Shown here in pieces: positions 1 to 7,509 of a DNA stretch of 12,153 nt (within the stretch, counting starts at the first letter, position 1; the number at the start of each line of letters is the position of its first letter). The position numbers were made by a program, and so were the translations under genes. The notes under the pieces are model-generated. The model saw only the letters and a list, made by a program, of their open reading frames with translations. It did not search any database and had not been told where the DNA came from. The DNA is from Collinsella sp. (lineage in GTDB: Bacteria; Actinomycetota; Coriobacteriia; Coriobacteriales; Coriobacteriaceae), in assembly GCA_019414325.1 (NCBI GenBank), contig DXMG01000054.1:1-12153 (forward strand), read 5' to 3'.

Positions 1-23
1 CCGAGCCGCCATTGGGAATGTAG

Positions 24-55
24 AAGGGGGAGGCCTCGCGGCCTCCCCCTTTTTT
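24..55 (+). terminator. Intrinsic terminator of an upstream gene
   Basis: A perfect 12-bp GC-rich stem (24-35 with 40-51) closes a 4-base loop TCGC and runs straight into a T tract (50-55). This is a classical rho-independent terminator. It ends a transcript whose gene lies outside the window and insulates the acpS operon from it. Confidence 0.9.
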
Positions 56-69
56 GCGTTTACGGGCTT

Positions 70-99
70 TTGTCTCACATAGTAGCTGTGTTTTATAAC
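70..99 (+). promoter_or_regulatory. Possible upstream promoter of the acpS operon
   Basis: TTGTCT (70-75, 4/6 match to the sigma70 -35 box) is followed after 18 bp by TATAAC (94-99, 5/6 match to the -10 box). It lies between the upstream terminator and acpS, where a promoter for the operon is expected. It was found by eye only; a second candidate lies 36 bp downstream. Confidence 0.35.
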
Positions 100-105
100 C
101 CTCGT

Positions 106-135
106 TTGTCGCATCTTCTGTGAACGGGCTACAAT
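106..135 (+). promoter_or_regulatory. Possible proximal promoter of the acpS operon
   Basis: TTGTCG (106-111, 4/6) and TACAAT (130-135, 5/6) are separated by 18 bp. Transcription would start near 142, leaving a short leader that contains the GGAGGT ribosome binding site at 155-160. It shares the TTGTC -35 core and 18-bp spacing with the candidate at 70-99, so tandem promoters are possible. Confidence 0.45.
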
Positions 136-164
136 AACTTAGTCTGTGCGATATGGAGGTGAAC

Positions 165-704
165 ATGGCTGAAGCTGGTATCGGCGTTGATATCGTCGAG
201 ATTTCCCGTATGAAATCAATTCTTGAAAAGACGCCGTCGTTTGCTCGGCGTGTGTTTACCGAAGAAGAGCGTGCGTATTGTGATGCATCATCGCGTCCCG
301 CTGCTCACTATGCCAGCCGCTTTGCTTCGCGCGAGGCGGTACTTAAAGCTCTCGGCACGGGTTTTAGTCAAGGCGTTGGTCGCAAGGATGTTTCGGTTAC
401 GCGTGATAAACTCGGCAAACCGAAGGCGCTGCTTTCGGGCCGTGCTCTCGAGATCGCTCAAGAGCTGGGTGTTGTTGAGGTCGCTCTTTCCATTACGCTT
501 ACAGGAGACTTAGCCGTTGCGAATGCAATCGCGATTACCGAAGATGCTCGGCCTAAGCCAAAAGAGGAAAAGGTGAGTACCAAGAAACGCGTAGCGCAGA
601 CATTTAAAGAGGCTCGCTCTGTTTTAGATGAGCTTGAGCAGCTGCAGAATTCAGCATTGACGGAGCACCTGGGCGATGCTTCGCAAGATACGCTAGGAGC
701 ATAG
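165..704 (+). CDS. acpS: Holo-[acyl-carrier-protein] synthase AcpS, with a C-terminal extension
   Basis: AcpS moves the 4'-phosphopantetheine arm of coenzyme A onto a serine of acyl carrier protein, activating it for fatty acid synthesis. Seen in the sequence: the N-terminal metal-binding motif GVDIVEISRM, the second signature YASRFASREAVLKALGTG with the acidic metal ligand in REA, and a C-terminal SITLTGDLAVANAIA resembling the family's closing SlSHt..A.A strand. I start at ATG 165 (MAEAGIGVDIV) because GGAGGT at 155-160 sits 4 nt upstream; the in-frame ATG at 153 overlaps that site. AcpS proteins are usually about 120-130 residues. This one has 179: after the enzyme core there are about 50 extra residues, first Lys/Glu/Pro-rich and then helix-like, ending in Asp/Gln/Gly. 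The role of that tail is unknown. The stop codon directly abuts nnr, so the two genes are probably co-translated. Confidence 0.93.
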   Translation: MAEAGIGVDIVEISRMKSILEKTPSFARRVFTEEERAYCDASSRPAAHYASRFASREAVLKALGTGFSQGVGRKDVSVTRDKLGKPKALLSGRALEIAQELGVVEVALSITLTGDLAVANAIAITEDARPKPKEEKVSTKKRVAQTFKEARSVLDELEQLQNSALTEHLGDASQDTLGA

Positions 705-2321
705 ATGAAACCGGTTTTGAGTACCGAAGAAGTCGTTCGTCTCGAGGACATCATCGAACGCGAAGGGACTTCGAAGGCCGAGCTTATGGAGCTAGCGGGT
801 GAGTTTGCCGCCAACGAGGTCTTGAAGCTCAATCCCGATCGGGTTCTCGTTCTGGTCGGTTTTGGTAATAATGGCGGCGACGGTTGGGTTGCCGCCGATA
901 TTCTGAGCCATAAGGGTGTGGACGTCGATATCGTTTCTCCGGTTGAGCCGGATGAGATTCCTGCTGCTCTGGCACGTCATGTTGCTCGTCGTACTGCCGG
1001 CCGCGATGTGCACGTTTGTGTCGGCCCCTCGCGTGACGAACTCGAGGTTTTGATCGATAAGGCCGATGTTGTTGTTGATGCCATTTTTGGTACCGGTTTC
1101 CACGGGAATCTGCGTGCGCCGTTCTCCATCTGGATTCCTACGGTCAATGAATGCGCCGATTGTGTCGTATCCATTGATGTCCCCTCGGGCCTGAATGCCG
1201 AGACTGGCGTTGTTGATGACGACTGCATTCGTGCCGAGCATACGGTGACGATGATTGCGCCCAAGATTGGTCTGTATAGCGCTGATGGCCCTGAGTATGC
1301 TGGCGATTTGATCTGCGGCAATCTTTTCGACCGTCTTGACGAGGTCATCGATGATGTCGACCACGCCGCCGAGATTGTCGAGCCCGGTGACTTAGTTGAT
1401 TACTTTGCTCCACTACCTACGAATATCGATAAGTATTCCCGTGGCTCTGTGCTTATTGTCGCCGGATCTGCGCAATATCCTGGTGCTGCCATTATGGCGG
1501 CCAAGTCTGCAGCTCGCGCGGGTGCTGGTTACGTGGCAGTCGCGGCTCCTGACGCCTGCGCCAATCTTATTCGCATGGCACTTCCTTCGATTCCCGTCTT
1601 TGCTATTCCGTCTGATTCCCGCGGCTCCTTTGGCGCCGCTGCGCGCATGACTGTGTGCGAGATTGCAAAGAAGTACAGCTGTGTACTGTGCGGTCCCGGT
1701 ATGACGACATCTGCCGGCGCTATGCAGGTGGTTTCGGGCTTGCTCGAGCTTGATGTGCCGCTTATTTTGGACGCCGATGCACTCAACTGCCTTGCTAAGA
1801 TTGCCATTGACGGTATTGATAGTAATCCCGAGATGTATCGTCGCGAGCAGCCGTTGGTTATGACGCCGCACTATCGTGAGCTTTCGCGTCTGGTTGCCGG
1901 TGACGAGGTGAACGACCTTGGTACCGCGATTGCGGCCGCGCAGAAGGTTGTCTGGGCTGCAGGCTCCGACAATCTGGTGGTCATTGCCAAGGGGCCGACG
2001 ACGGCTATCTGTGGCGTTGAGCGTGTGCTGCTGCCGCTCTCGGGTCCGGCTTCTCTGGCAACTGCCGGTTCGGGTGATGTTCTCGCGGGTATTTTGGCCG
2101 GCACGCTTGCCACCATGCGCGACGAGATGGATCGTTGGGAGTTGCTGTATTCGTACGCCGTCGCACTTCACAGCTACGCCGGTTTTGCCGCGGCGACGGA
2201 GTATGGTGAGAAGAGCGTCATCGCGACCGATCTTATCGACTTGATCGGTCCTGCCATGGAACTGGCGGCAAAGGATGCGCTCGAAGATCTGGGAATCATG
2301 GACGAAGGGTCGGATGACTAA
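705..2321 (+). CDS. nnr: Bifunctional NAD(P)HX epimerase / ADP-dependent NAD(P)HX dehydratase
   Basis: This is a repair enzyme for NADH and NADPH damaged by hydration. The N-terminal YjeF_N-type domain (about 1-225) epimerises R- and S-NAD(P)HX; the C-terminal ribokinase-like domain (about 235-525) dehydrates the S form using ADP. Epimerase motifs seen: GFGNNGGDGW (52-61), DAIFGTGFHG (125-134) and SIDVPSGLNAETG (156-168). Dehydratase motifs seen: GSVLIVAGSAQYPGAA (247-262), LILDADALN (353-361), MTPHYREL (386-393), VIAKGPTT (426-433) and AGSGDVLAGILAG (454-466), which supplies the phosphate-binding and catalytic Asp region. At 538 residues it is a typical full-length fusion. The ATG follows the acpS stop directly, with AGGAG at 695-699 as ribosome binding site inside the end of acpS. 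The symbol nnr follows the two-domain E. coli protein. Confidence 0.95.
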   Translation: MKPVLSTEEVVRLEDIIEREGTSKAELMELAGEFAANEVLKLNPDRVLVLVGFGNNGGDGWVAADILSHKGVDVDIVSPVEPDEIPAALARHVARRTAGRDVHVCVGPSRDELEVLIDKADVVVDAIFGTGFHGNLRAPFSIWIPTVNECADCVVSIDVPSGLNAETGVVDDDCIRAEHTVTMIAPKIGLYSADGPEYAGDLICGNLFDRLDEVIDDVDHAAEIVEPGDLVDYFAPLPTNIDKYSRGSVLIVAGSAQYPGAAIMAAKSAARAGAGYVAVAAPDACANLIRMALPSIPVFAIPSDSRGSFGAAARMTVCEIAKKYSCVLCGPGMTTSAGAMQVVSGLLELDVPLILDADALNCLAKIAIDGIDSNPEMYRREQPLVMTPHYRELSRLVAGDEVNDLGTAIAAAQKVVWAAGSDNLVVIAKGPTTAICGVERVLLPLSGPASLATAGSGDVLAGILAGTLATMRDEMDRWELLYSYAVALHSYAGFAAATEYGEKSVIATDLIDLIGPAMELAAKDALEDLGIMDEGSDD

Positions 2322-2323
2322 TC

Positions 2324-3469
2324 ATGAATAAAGCCGATTTGACGCGCTGGTCCTGGGTCGAGATCGACCGCGGGGCGCTCCGTCGCAACACGAGGGCCTA
2401 TAAGAACTTGCTGAATCCACGTCAGCGCCTGTGCTGCGTGGTCAAGGCCGATGCTTATGGTCATGGAGCTGTTGAGTGCGCCAAGATCATGTATTCGGCC
2501 GGTGCCGACATGTTTGCCGTGGCGACGGTTAACGAGGGCGTTGAGCTCCGACAGGGCGGGATTACGAAACCCATCCTCATCCTAAGCGAGCCACCTATCG
2601 AGGCCATTCCGACGTTGCTCGAGTTTGATATCATGCCCTCGGTCTATACGTCTGACTTTGCTCTTGCGTATGGCGAATGTGCCGTCGCGGCGGGCAAGGT
2701 GGGCAAGTATCATCTCGCCATCGAGACGGGCATGAACCGCATCGGCGTACATTACACGCAGGTGCTCGACTTTGTCCGCGGTATTGATTTCCATCGCGGT
2801 ATTCAGTGCGACGGCGTATTTACGCACTTTGCCACGGCCGATGAACCTTCGGGCTGGGACTACAAGCTGCAGTGCCAGCGCTTTACCGAGGCCGTTCAGG
2901 CCATTAAGGATGCGGGTTTTGAGTGCGGTATCGTGCATTGCGCCAACACGCCGTCCTCGATGCTCGACCCCTCGATGCATTTTGATATGATTCGCGCCGG
3001 CGTTGGCTTGTATGGCATGCAGCCGTGCGAGTTGAGTAGCCGTGTGATGCAGCTCGATCCCGTTATGAGCGTTCATGCGCGCGTGACGCGCGTGGCGCAC
3101 CCTGCGATGGGCGAGGGCGTGGGCTACGGTTTTACCTACCGCGTACCGCGTACGCGCGTTCAGATCTGCACGCTGCCGATCGGTTATGCCGACGGCCTAT
3201 CGCGTACGCTTTCCAATCGTATGGATGTGCTGTATCGCGGCGAGCGCGTGCGTCAGGTTGGCAATATCTGCATGGATCAGTTTATGGTCGCCATTCAGTC
3301 CAACCCGGCACACGAGATTCCCGAGGCCGAGTATGGTGACGAGATGATTATTGTCGGCCGCGATGGCGATGCCGAGATCACTATGGACGAGATGGCCCGA
3401 CTGCGCGGAACGATTAACTACGAGGTCGCCTGCGGCTTTGGCATGCGTCTCGACAAGGTCTACGTGTAG
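2324..3469 (+). CDS. alr: Alanine racemase, PLP-dependent
   Basis: Alr interconverts L- and D-alanine in the cytoplasm and supplies D-Ala for peptidoglycan. The 381-residue length is usual. Seen: the PLP-lysine motif VVKADAYGHG with the Schiff-base Lys41; TGMNRIGV with Arg139; RAGVGLYG with Arg224, which normally contacts the PLP ring nitrogen; GVGYGFTY with Tyr268 as the probable second catalytic base; PIGYADG (285-291); and NICMDQFM, the active-site CMD motif of the partner subunit. No key residue is missing. The start lies 2 nt after the nnr stop, with only a weak AAGGG about 14 nt upstream, so translation is probably coupled to nnr. An acpS-nnr-alr cluster is common in Gram-positive bacteria, which supports all three calls. 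Confidence 0.96.
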   Translation: MNKADLTRWSWVEIDRGALRRNTRAYKNLLNPRQRLCCVVKADAYGHGAVECAKIMYSAGADMFAVATVNEGVELRQGGITKPILILSEPPIEAIPTLLEFDIMPSVYTSDFALAYGECAVAAGKVGKYHLAIETGMNRIGVHYTQVLDFVRGIDFHRGIQCDGVFTHFATADEPSGWDYKLQCQRFTEAVQAIKDAGFECGIVHCANTPSSMLDPSMHFDMIRAGVGLYGMQPCELSSRVMQLDPVMSVHARVTRVAHPAMGEGVGYGFTYRVPRTRVQICTLPIGYADGLSRTLSNRMDVLYRGERVRQVGNICMDQFMVAIQSNPAHEIPEAEYGDEMIIVGRDGDAEITMDEMARLRGTINYEVACGFGMRLDKVYV

Positions 3470-3477
3470 GAGCCGCT

Positions 3478-4098
3478 ATGGGCGTCATGCACATCCCCGG
3501 CCATACCCATCAGGCGCCACGTGAGGTCGCACTCGAGGAGATTGAGGCTGTTTTAGGCGACTGCCATCTCTGCCAGCTCTACCAGTCGCGTCACAATATC
3601 GTGTTTGGCGTGGGAAACCCCCGCGCTCGCGTGATGTTTATTGGTGAGGCGCCGGGCCGCAATGAGGATTTGCAGGGCGAGCCCTTTGTGGGGGCGGCAG
3701 GCGAGGACCTCAACGGCATTTTGTCGCTGGCGGGGCTCAAACGCGAAGACGTCTACATTGCCAACGTGCTTAAGTGCCGCCCGCCGGGAAACCGCAATCC
3801 GCGTCCCGAGGAAGTGCTGGCTTGCTCGCCGTTTTTGCGTGAGCAGATTCGAAGCATCTGGCCTGATATTATCGTGACGCTCGGCAACCCCGCGACGCAC
3901 TTTGTGCTTAAGACCGAGATTGGCATTACTAAGCTGCGCGGCAGGTTCCACCAGATGGGGCATTTTGTAGTAATGCCCACTTTTCATCCGGCAGCAGCGC
4001 TGCGCAATCCGGCGTGGCAGGAGCTGCTGGAGGAAGACTTTAAGATGCTGGGCGATTATCTGGAGCGACATCCCGCACCAGAGGACGCCTCGGAATAA
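3478..4098 (+). CDS. Family 4 uracil-DNA glycosylase (4Fe-4S, UdgA type)
   Basis: This enzyme removes uracil from DNA, the first step of base-excision repair of deaminated cytosine. Seen: the family motif GEAPGRNED (56-64), QGEPFVGAAGEDL (66-78) in the uracil-binding region, VLKCRPPGNRNP (97-108) and MPTFHPAA (166-173), the second catalytic motif. Four cysteines (Cys29 and Cys32 in DCHLC, Cys100, Cys116) occur at the positions that bind a 4Fe-4S cluster in family 4 enzymes. The length, 206 residues, is normal. The start ATG has AGGAG (3468-3472) 5 nt upstream, overlapping the alr stop; Met4 is an alternative start. The gene has no obvious functional link to its neighbours. The related SPO1 DNA polymerase-like annotation belongs to the same superfamily. 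Confidence 0.92.
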   Translation: MGVMHIPGHTHQAPREVALEEIEAVLGDCHLCQLYQSRHNIVFGVGNPRARVMFIGEAPGRNEDLQGEPFVGAAGEDLNGILSLAGLKREDVYIANVLKCRPPGNRNPRPEEVLACSPFLREQIRSIWPDIIVTLGNPATHFVLKTEIGITKLRGRFHQMGHFVVMPTFHPAAALRNPAWQELLEEDFKMLGDYLERHPAPEDASE

Positions 4099-4110
4099 TA
4101 AGGAGCATAT

Positions 4111-4617
4111 ATGTCCCTGGAGCGCCTGGGGGTAGGTACTTACAAAACGACTTGCGCTGCCGATACGGAGTACTTTGGCGAGCTAATTGCACCGTGTCTT
4201 GAGGACGGCGATGTGCTCATCCTGACCGGTGGCCTGGGAGTGGGCAAAACTCACTTTACCAAGGGCGTCTCGCGCGGGCTGGGCGATGGGCATATGGTTA
4301 CGAGTCCTACGTTTGCGCTCATGGCCGTTCACGATCAAGGTCGTATTCCGCTGTTTCACTTTGATCTATACCGCCTGGAGCATGCCTACGAGCTCGAGGA
4401 TACGGGCATTTTCGATGTGCTGGGCTATGAGGGTGCTTGCCTGCTGGAATGGGGCGAACAATTCCAGGACGAGCTGACGGATGAGTATCTTTCGGTGACG
4501 CTCAAGCGTGATGAGGGCGACAGCGATGTGCGAACGATAACGCTTGAGGCGCACGGTGACCGCGCAATGGAGCTTTCCCATTTGATTGATAAGGCTGTAC
4601 AAGATGAGCTTGCATAA
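4111..4617 (+). CDS. tsaE: tRNA t6A biosynthesis ATPase TsaE
   Basis: TsaE is the P-loop ATPase that works with the TsaB-TsaD complex during formation of N6-threonylcarbamoyl-adenosine at position 37 of tRNAs reading ANN codons. Seen: Walker A GGLGVGKT (40-47) with Lys46, the SPTFALM switch (65-71), HFDLYRLE (83-90) and LLEWGEQF (111-118), all hallmarks of the family. At 168 residues it is slightly longer than many homologues (about 150) because of the C-terminal end. AGGAG (4101-4105) lies 5 nt before the ATG. The last 14 nt overlap the next gene, which encodes its partners TsaB and TsaD, suggesting coupled translation and balanced amounts. Confidence 0.95.
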   Translation: MSLERLGVGTYKTTCAADTEYFGELIAPCLEDGDVLILTGGLGVGKTHFTKGVSRGLGDGHMVTSPTFALMAVHDQGRIPLFHFDLYRLEHAYELEDTGIFDVLGYEGACLLEWGEQFQDELTDEYLSVTLKRDEGDSDVRTITLEAHGDRAMELSHLIDKAVQDELA

Positions 4618-6988
4618 CGACAACGCGCTGGTGGTGGCGCTCGATACCTCGACCGACATGCTTGCCTGCGCGGCAAGCTGGATTGATGGGCAGACGGGCG
4701 AGACGAAGCTCGTGAGTGGCGACCACATGTGTCGCCGTCACGCCAACGTTGAGCTCGTGAATACCGTTGATGGCGTGCTGGCTCAAGCCGGTCTGGATCG
4801 CAGCGATGTTGGTTGCTATGTGGTCGGCCGCGGCCCGGGGTCCTTTACGGGCGTGCGCATCGGCATCTCCACTGCCAAGGGCCTCGCGCGTGGTGCCAAT
4901 GTTCCGCTGCTGGGCGTGTCGACGCTCGACGCTTGCGCTTGGACGGCGTGGAAGGCTGGCGTGCGCGGCAAGCTTGGTATCTTGGCCGATGCTATGCGCG
5001 GTGAGGTATATCCGGCGCTGTATATGCTGGTCGATGAGGGTCCCGAGCGTCAATTTGAGCGCGAACACGTGGTCAAGGCCGCCGTGGCGCTCGATGAGTG
5101 GCGCCAAGCAGCAGACTGGGACCAGGTTCAGCTGACCGGTGACGGTCTCGTGCGCTATGGCAAGCTGCTGGGTGAGGACGAGACCGCCCGCTGCGTGGAG
5201 CGCAACCTGTGGTGGCCTTCGGGCGAGGGCTTGCTGCTCGCGCACGCTGCGGGTGACGGCGATCCGGCCCGTGTCCTGCCGATTTACACGCGCCTTTCGG
5301 ATGCCGAGGAAAACGAGCGCAAGCGTCTTGGTCTTGCCGAGAGTGCGCAGAGCGAAATTACGGGCGTTGCCGATGAGCTCGCCGGTCGTCATCTGCAGTT
5401 CCGTCCCATGGGTGCGGCGGATGCCGAGGGCGCGAGCGCGCTGGAGGCTGCCTGCTTTGAAGGTGCCGGACACGAGGCGTGGACGCCGGGCATGTTCCTG
5501 TCCGAACTGAGCGAGGACGTCGCTGCACCGCGTAGTTGGTGGGTGGCACACGACGACGGCAAGCTGCTGGGCCTTGCCGGCGGTATGGTCGTGGACGGTG
5601 ATGTGCAGATTCTGGATGTCGCCGTCGACCCGGCACATCGCCGTGAGGGCATTGCCCGCAAGCTGCTGTCGCACGTGAGCTATGATGCCCAGATGCTCGG
5701 CTGCACCACGGCTTCGCTCGAGGTCGAGGACGGCAACGAGGGAGCGATTGCGCTCTATAACGCTCTGGGCTTTACCGAGGCTGGTCGTCGCCGCGGCTAC
5801 TATGGTGCCGGCAAGGATGCCATCGTCATGACGGCTCCGCTGCCCCTGGTACTTCCGGTCGACAATGCTTCGCCCGAGCCGACGGCGGCAGAGCAGCGCG
5901 TATGGCCGCTGCCTGCGCCTGGGCGCTCCGAGGGGGAGCGTGCCGAAATTGAGCGCCGCCGCCTAGTGCTCGCTATCGAGAGTTCCTGCGACGAGACGGC
6001 CGTGGCGATTATCGATGCGGATGGCAATATGCTGGCCAACCAGGTGTCGACACAGATTGATTTTCATGCTCGCTTTGGCGGCGTGGTGCCCGAGATCGCC
6101 TCGCGCAAACACGTTGAGGTGATTGTGAGTGTCGTGGATGCGGCGCTCGAGGATGCCGCAGCATCGCTTGGCCTTGAGGGTGGAGCCATTGCTCCCAGCG
6201 AGCTTGCCGCCGTGGGCGTGACACAGGGTCCGGGCCTGGTGGGCGCGCTCGTGGTTGGCGTCGCCTTCGCCAAGGGCTTTGCCTACGCTGCCGGCAAGCC
6301 GCTCGTGTGCGTCAATCATCTTGAGGGTCATCTGTTTGCCAACCTGCTGGCGCAACCCGACCTCAAACCGCCGTTTATCTTCACGCTTGTCTCGGGTGGG
6401 CACACCATGCTCGTGCACGTGAAGGCATGGGGCGACTACGAGGTGCTTGGTGAGACACTCGACGATGCTGTGGGCGAGGCCTTCGACAAGGTAGCCAAGG
6501 CGTTGGGTCTGGGCTATCCCGGTGGCCCCATCATCTCCAAGCTGGCCGAGACGGGCAATTCCCGCGCGATCGATTTTCCTCGCGCGCTTAACAGCAGGGG
6601 AGATTATCGTTTCTCGCTTTCGGGTCTTAAAACGGCTGTGACGCTCTACATTGAACAGGAGACCAAGGCCGGGCGCACGATTCACCTGCCCGATCTGGCG
6701 GCTTCGTTTGAGGCAGCTGTCTTTGACGTGCAGTACAAGAAGGCCAAAAACGCATTGCACGCTACCGGATGCAAGGAATACTGCATCGGTGGCGGCGTCT
6801 CGGCCAACCCGCATCTGCGCGAGATGATGATCAAGAAGCTTGGACGTCAGGGGATTCGCGTAACGGTGCCGCCCTTGTCTGCCTGTACCGATAACGCAGC
6901 CATGATCGCGGAGGTCGCCCGCCGTAAATTCGACCGAGGTGAAATCTCGCCGTTCGACGTCGACGCCGATCCGAACATGACGCTGTAG
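4604..6988 (+). CDS. tsaD: Fused TsaB-RimI-TsaD: tRNA t6A37 threonylcarbamoyltransferase and S18 N-acetyltransferase
   Basis: One 794-residue chain holds three enzymes. Residues about 1-240 are TsaB, the ASKHA-fold scaffold of the t6A complex, with ALDTSTDMLA and GRGPGSFTGVRIG (75-87). Residues about 262-412 are a GNAT acetyltransferase of the RimI type, with WTPGMFLSEL, the acetyl-CoA loop HRREGIARKL (345-354) and EVEDGNEGAIALYNALGF (373-390); RimI acetylates the N terminus of ribosomal protein S18. After a Pro/Glu/Arg linker (about 413-452), residues 453-794 are TsaD, the transferase, with AIESSCDETAVAI, the metal-binding NHLEGH (571-576), VSGGHT, GEAFDKVAK, GGGVSANPHLR and TDNAAMIA. All expected catalytic motifs are present. 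I start at ATG 4604 (MSLHNDNALVV), with AAGG at 4591-4594 upstream; an in-frame TTG at 4586 is less likely. The three proteins are often adjacent genes; here they are one frame with no stop or shift. Confidence 0.94.
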   Translation: MSLHNDNALVVALDTSTDMLACAASWIDGQTGETKLVSGDHMCRRHANVELVNTVDGVLAQAGLDRSDVGCYVVGRGPGSFTGVRIGISTAKGLARGANVPLLGVSTLDACAWTAWKAGVRGKLGILADAMRGEVYPALYMLVDEGPERQFEREHVVKAAVALDEWRQAADWDQVQLTGDGLVRYGKLLGEDETARCVERNLWWPSGEGLLLAHAAGDGDPARVLPIYTRLSDAEENERKRLGLAESAQSEITGVADELAGRHLQFRPMGAADAEGASALEAACFEGAGHEAWTPGMFLSELSEDVAAPRSWWVAHDDGKLLGLAGGMVVDGDVQILDVAVDPAHRREGIARKLLSHVSYDAQMLGCTTASLEVEDGNEGAIALYNALGFTEAGRRRGYYGAGKDAIVMTAPLPLVLPVDNASPEPTAAEQRVWPLPAPGRSEGERAEIERRRLVLAIESSCDETAVAIIDADGNMLANQVSTQIDFHARFGGVVPEIASRKHVEVIVSVVDAALEDAAASLGLEGGAIAPSELAAVGVTQGPGLVGALVVGVAFAKGFAYAAGKPLVCVNHLEGHLFANLLAQPDLKPPFIFTLVSGGHTMLVHVKAWGDYEVLGETLDDAVGEAFDKVAKALGLGYPGGPIISKLAETGNSRAIDFPRALNSRGDYRFSLSGLKTAVTLYIEQETKAGRTIHLPDLAASFEAAVFDVQYKKAKNALHATGCKEYCIGGGVSANPHLREMMIKKLGRQGIRVTVPPLSACTDNAAMIAEVARRKFDRGEISPFDVDADPNMTL

Positions 6989-7001
6989 CTGGTACGGCGC
7001 A

Positions 7002-7134
7002 GTCCCCGGACGGAGGGGCCGGATATAAGGTTTCCTGCTCTACAGTCCTGCGCAAGACGAAGGCCACATTAAGTGGCCTTCTTTGCGTGCGGAACTCGCG
7101 ATAAACCTTATATCCGGCCCCTCCGTCCGGGGAC
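7002..7134 (-). repeat. Long palindromic element, copy 1 (reverse orientation)
   Basis: Perfect 32-bp inverted arms (7002-7033 and 7103-7134) enclose a core with its own hairpin (GAAGGCCAC-ATTAA-GTGGCCTTC, 7059-7081). Read on the - strand, the core matches copy 2 at 7277-7412: 24 identical bases (7086-7109 here, 7304-7327 there), an identical CACTTAATGTG loop region, and 25 identical bases (7027-7051 here, 7361-7385 there). The outer 25 bp of the arms and the inner stem differ between copies yet remain perfectly paired. This could be a structured RNA gene, a folded single-stranded DNA element or a small non-autonomous mobile repeat. No target-site duplication was found. Confidence 0.85.
7059..7084 (+). 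terminator. Possible terminator of the acpS-tsaD operon (inner hairpin of repeat copy 1)
   Basis: A 9-bp stem (7059-7067 with 7073-7081) with loop ATTAA is followed by only a short TTT. It lies 70 nt after the TsaD stop and could end the operon, but the T tract is poor and the hairpin is part of the larger palindromic element. The 32-bp outer stem might itself stop or protect the transcript. Confidence 0.35.
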
Positions 7135-7276
7135 CTTTCTGTATCGATATAGCTTCTGGGCTGGTTTGGCGTCGACAACGTCCAGCAAGGTTAACAAGCC
7201 AGCGTCGAATTTCCAGCGTTCTTTAGCTGAAAGAAAAAGTTGGTGTGCGGAGCTTTGCTCCGCATTTGGGATGGGA
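7135..7276. other. Spacer between the two palindromic elements
   Basis: About 140 bp with no convincing gene. It holds one small perfect hairpin, TGCGGAGC-TTT-GCTCCGCA (7246-7264). On the - strand this hairpin is followed, after about 7 nt, by a T-rich run, so it might be a weak reverse-strand terminator. No promoter I would defend was seen. Confidence 0.5.
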
Positions 7277-7412
7277 GCCCCTCGGGAGCGGGCGGGCGTA
7301 TACAAGGTTTATCGCGAGTTCCGCACGAGCCGGAGAGCACTTAATGTGCTCTCCGTGCGAGCAGGACTGTAGAGCAGGAAACCTTGTATACGCCCGCCCG
7401 CTCCCGAGGGGC
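7277..7412 (+). repeat. Long palindromic element, copy 2 (forward orientation)
   Basis: Perfect 34-bp inverted arms (7277-7310 and 7379-7412) enclose a core with hairpin CGGAGAGCAC-TTAAT-GTGCTCTCCG (7331-7355). Compared with copy 1 on the same strand sense, both halves of the core next to the outer stem are identical (24 and 25 bases) and the apical CACTTAATGTG is identical. The GC-rich outer arm beyond AAGGTTT and the inner stem carry different bases, with pairing preserved. The halves between the two stems are not complementary to each other, so they form a conserved asymmetric internal loop. The two copies lie head-to-head about 140 bp apart. Confidence 0.85.
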
Positions 7413-7509
7413 ATCTCTCATGCAAAAACTGTCGTGGGGTAAAGTCCGAGGTCAGTGGCGTTTTATACCGAGAAATCCAAAAAAGTTGAAAATTCATTAC
7501 AAATTTGCG

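Noticed and set aside
153..164. ATG 153 as the acpS start
   Set aside because: It overlaps the GGAGGT ribosome binding site that serves ATG 165 at proper spacing, and it adds only MEVN before the conserved start of the protein.
4502..5674. A 390-codon open frame on the - strand opposite tsaE and tsaB-rimI
   Set aside because: The + strand carries clear TsaE, TsaB and RimI motifs throughout. The antisense product shows no family motif and no ribosome binding site stands out.
7002..7412. A CRISPR array or IS element in the intergenic region
   Set aside because: There are only two copies, in opposite orientation, with no regular direct repeats or spacers. No transposase gene or target-site duplication is visible.
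7073..7497. Short open frames across the palindromic elements (60-115 codons, both strands)
   Set aside because: They run through perfect inverted repeats, change frame between the copies and lack ribosome binding sites. The conserved property is base pairing, not protein.
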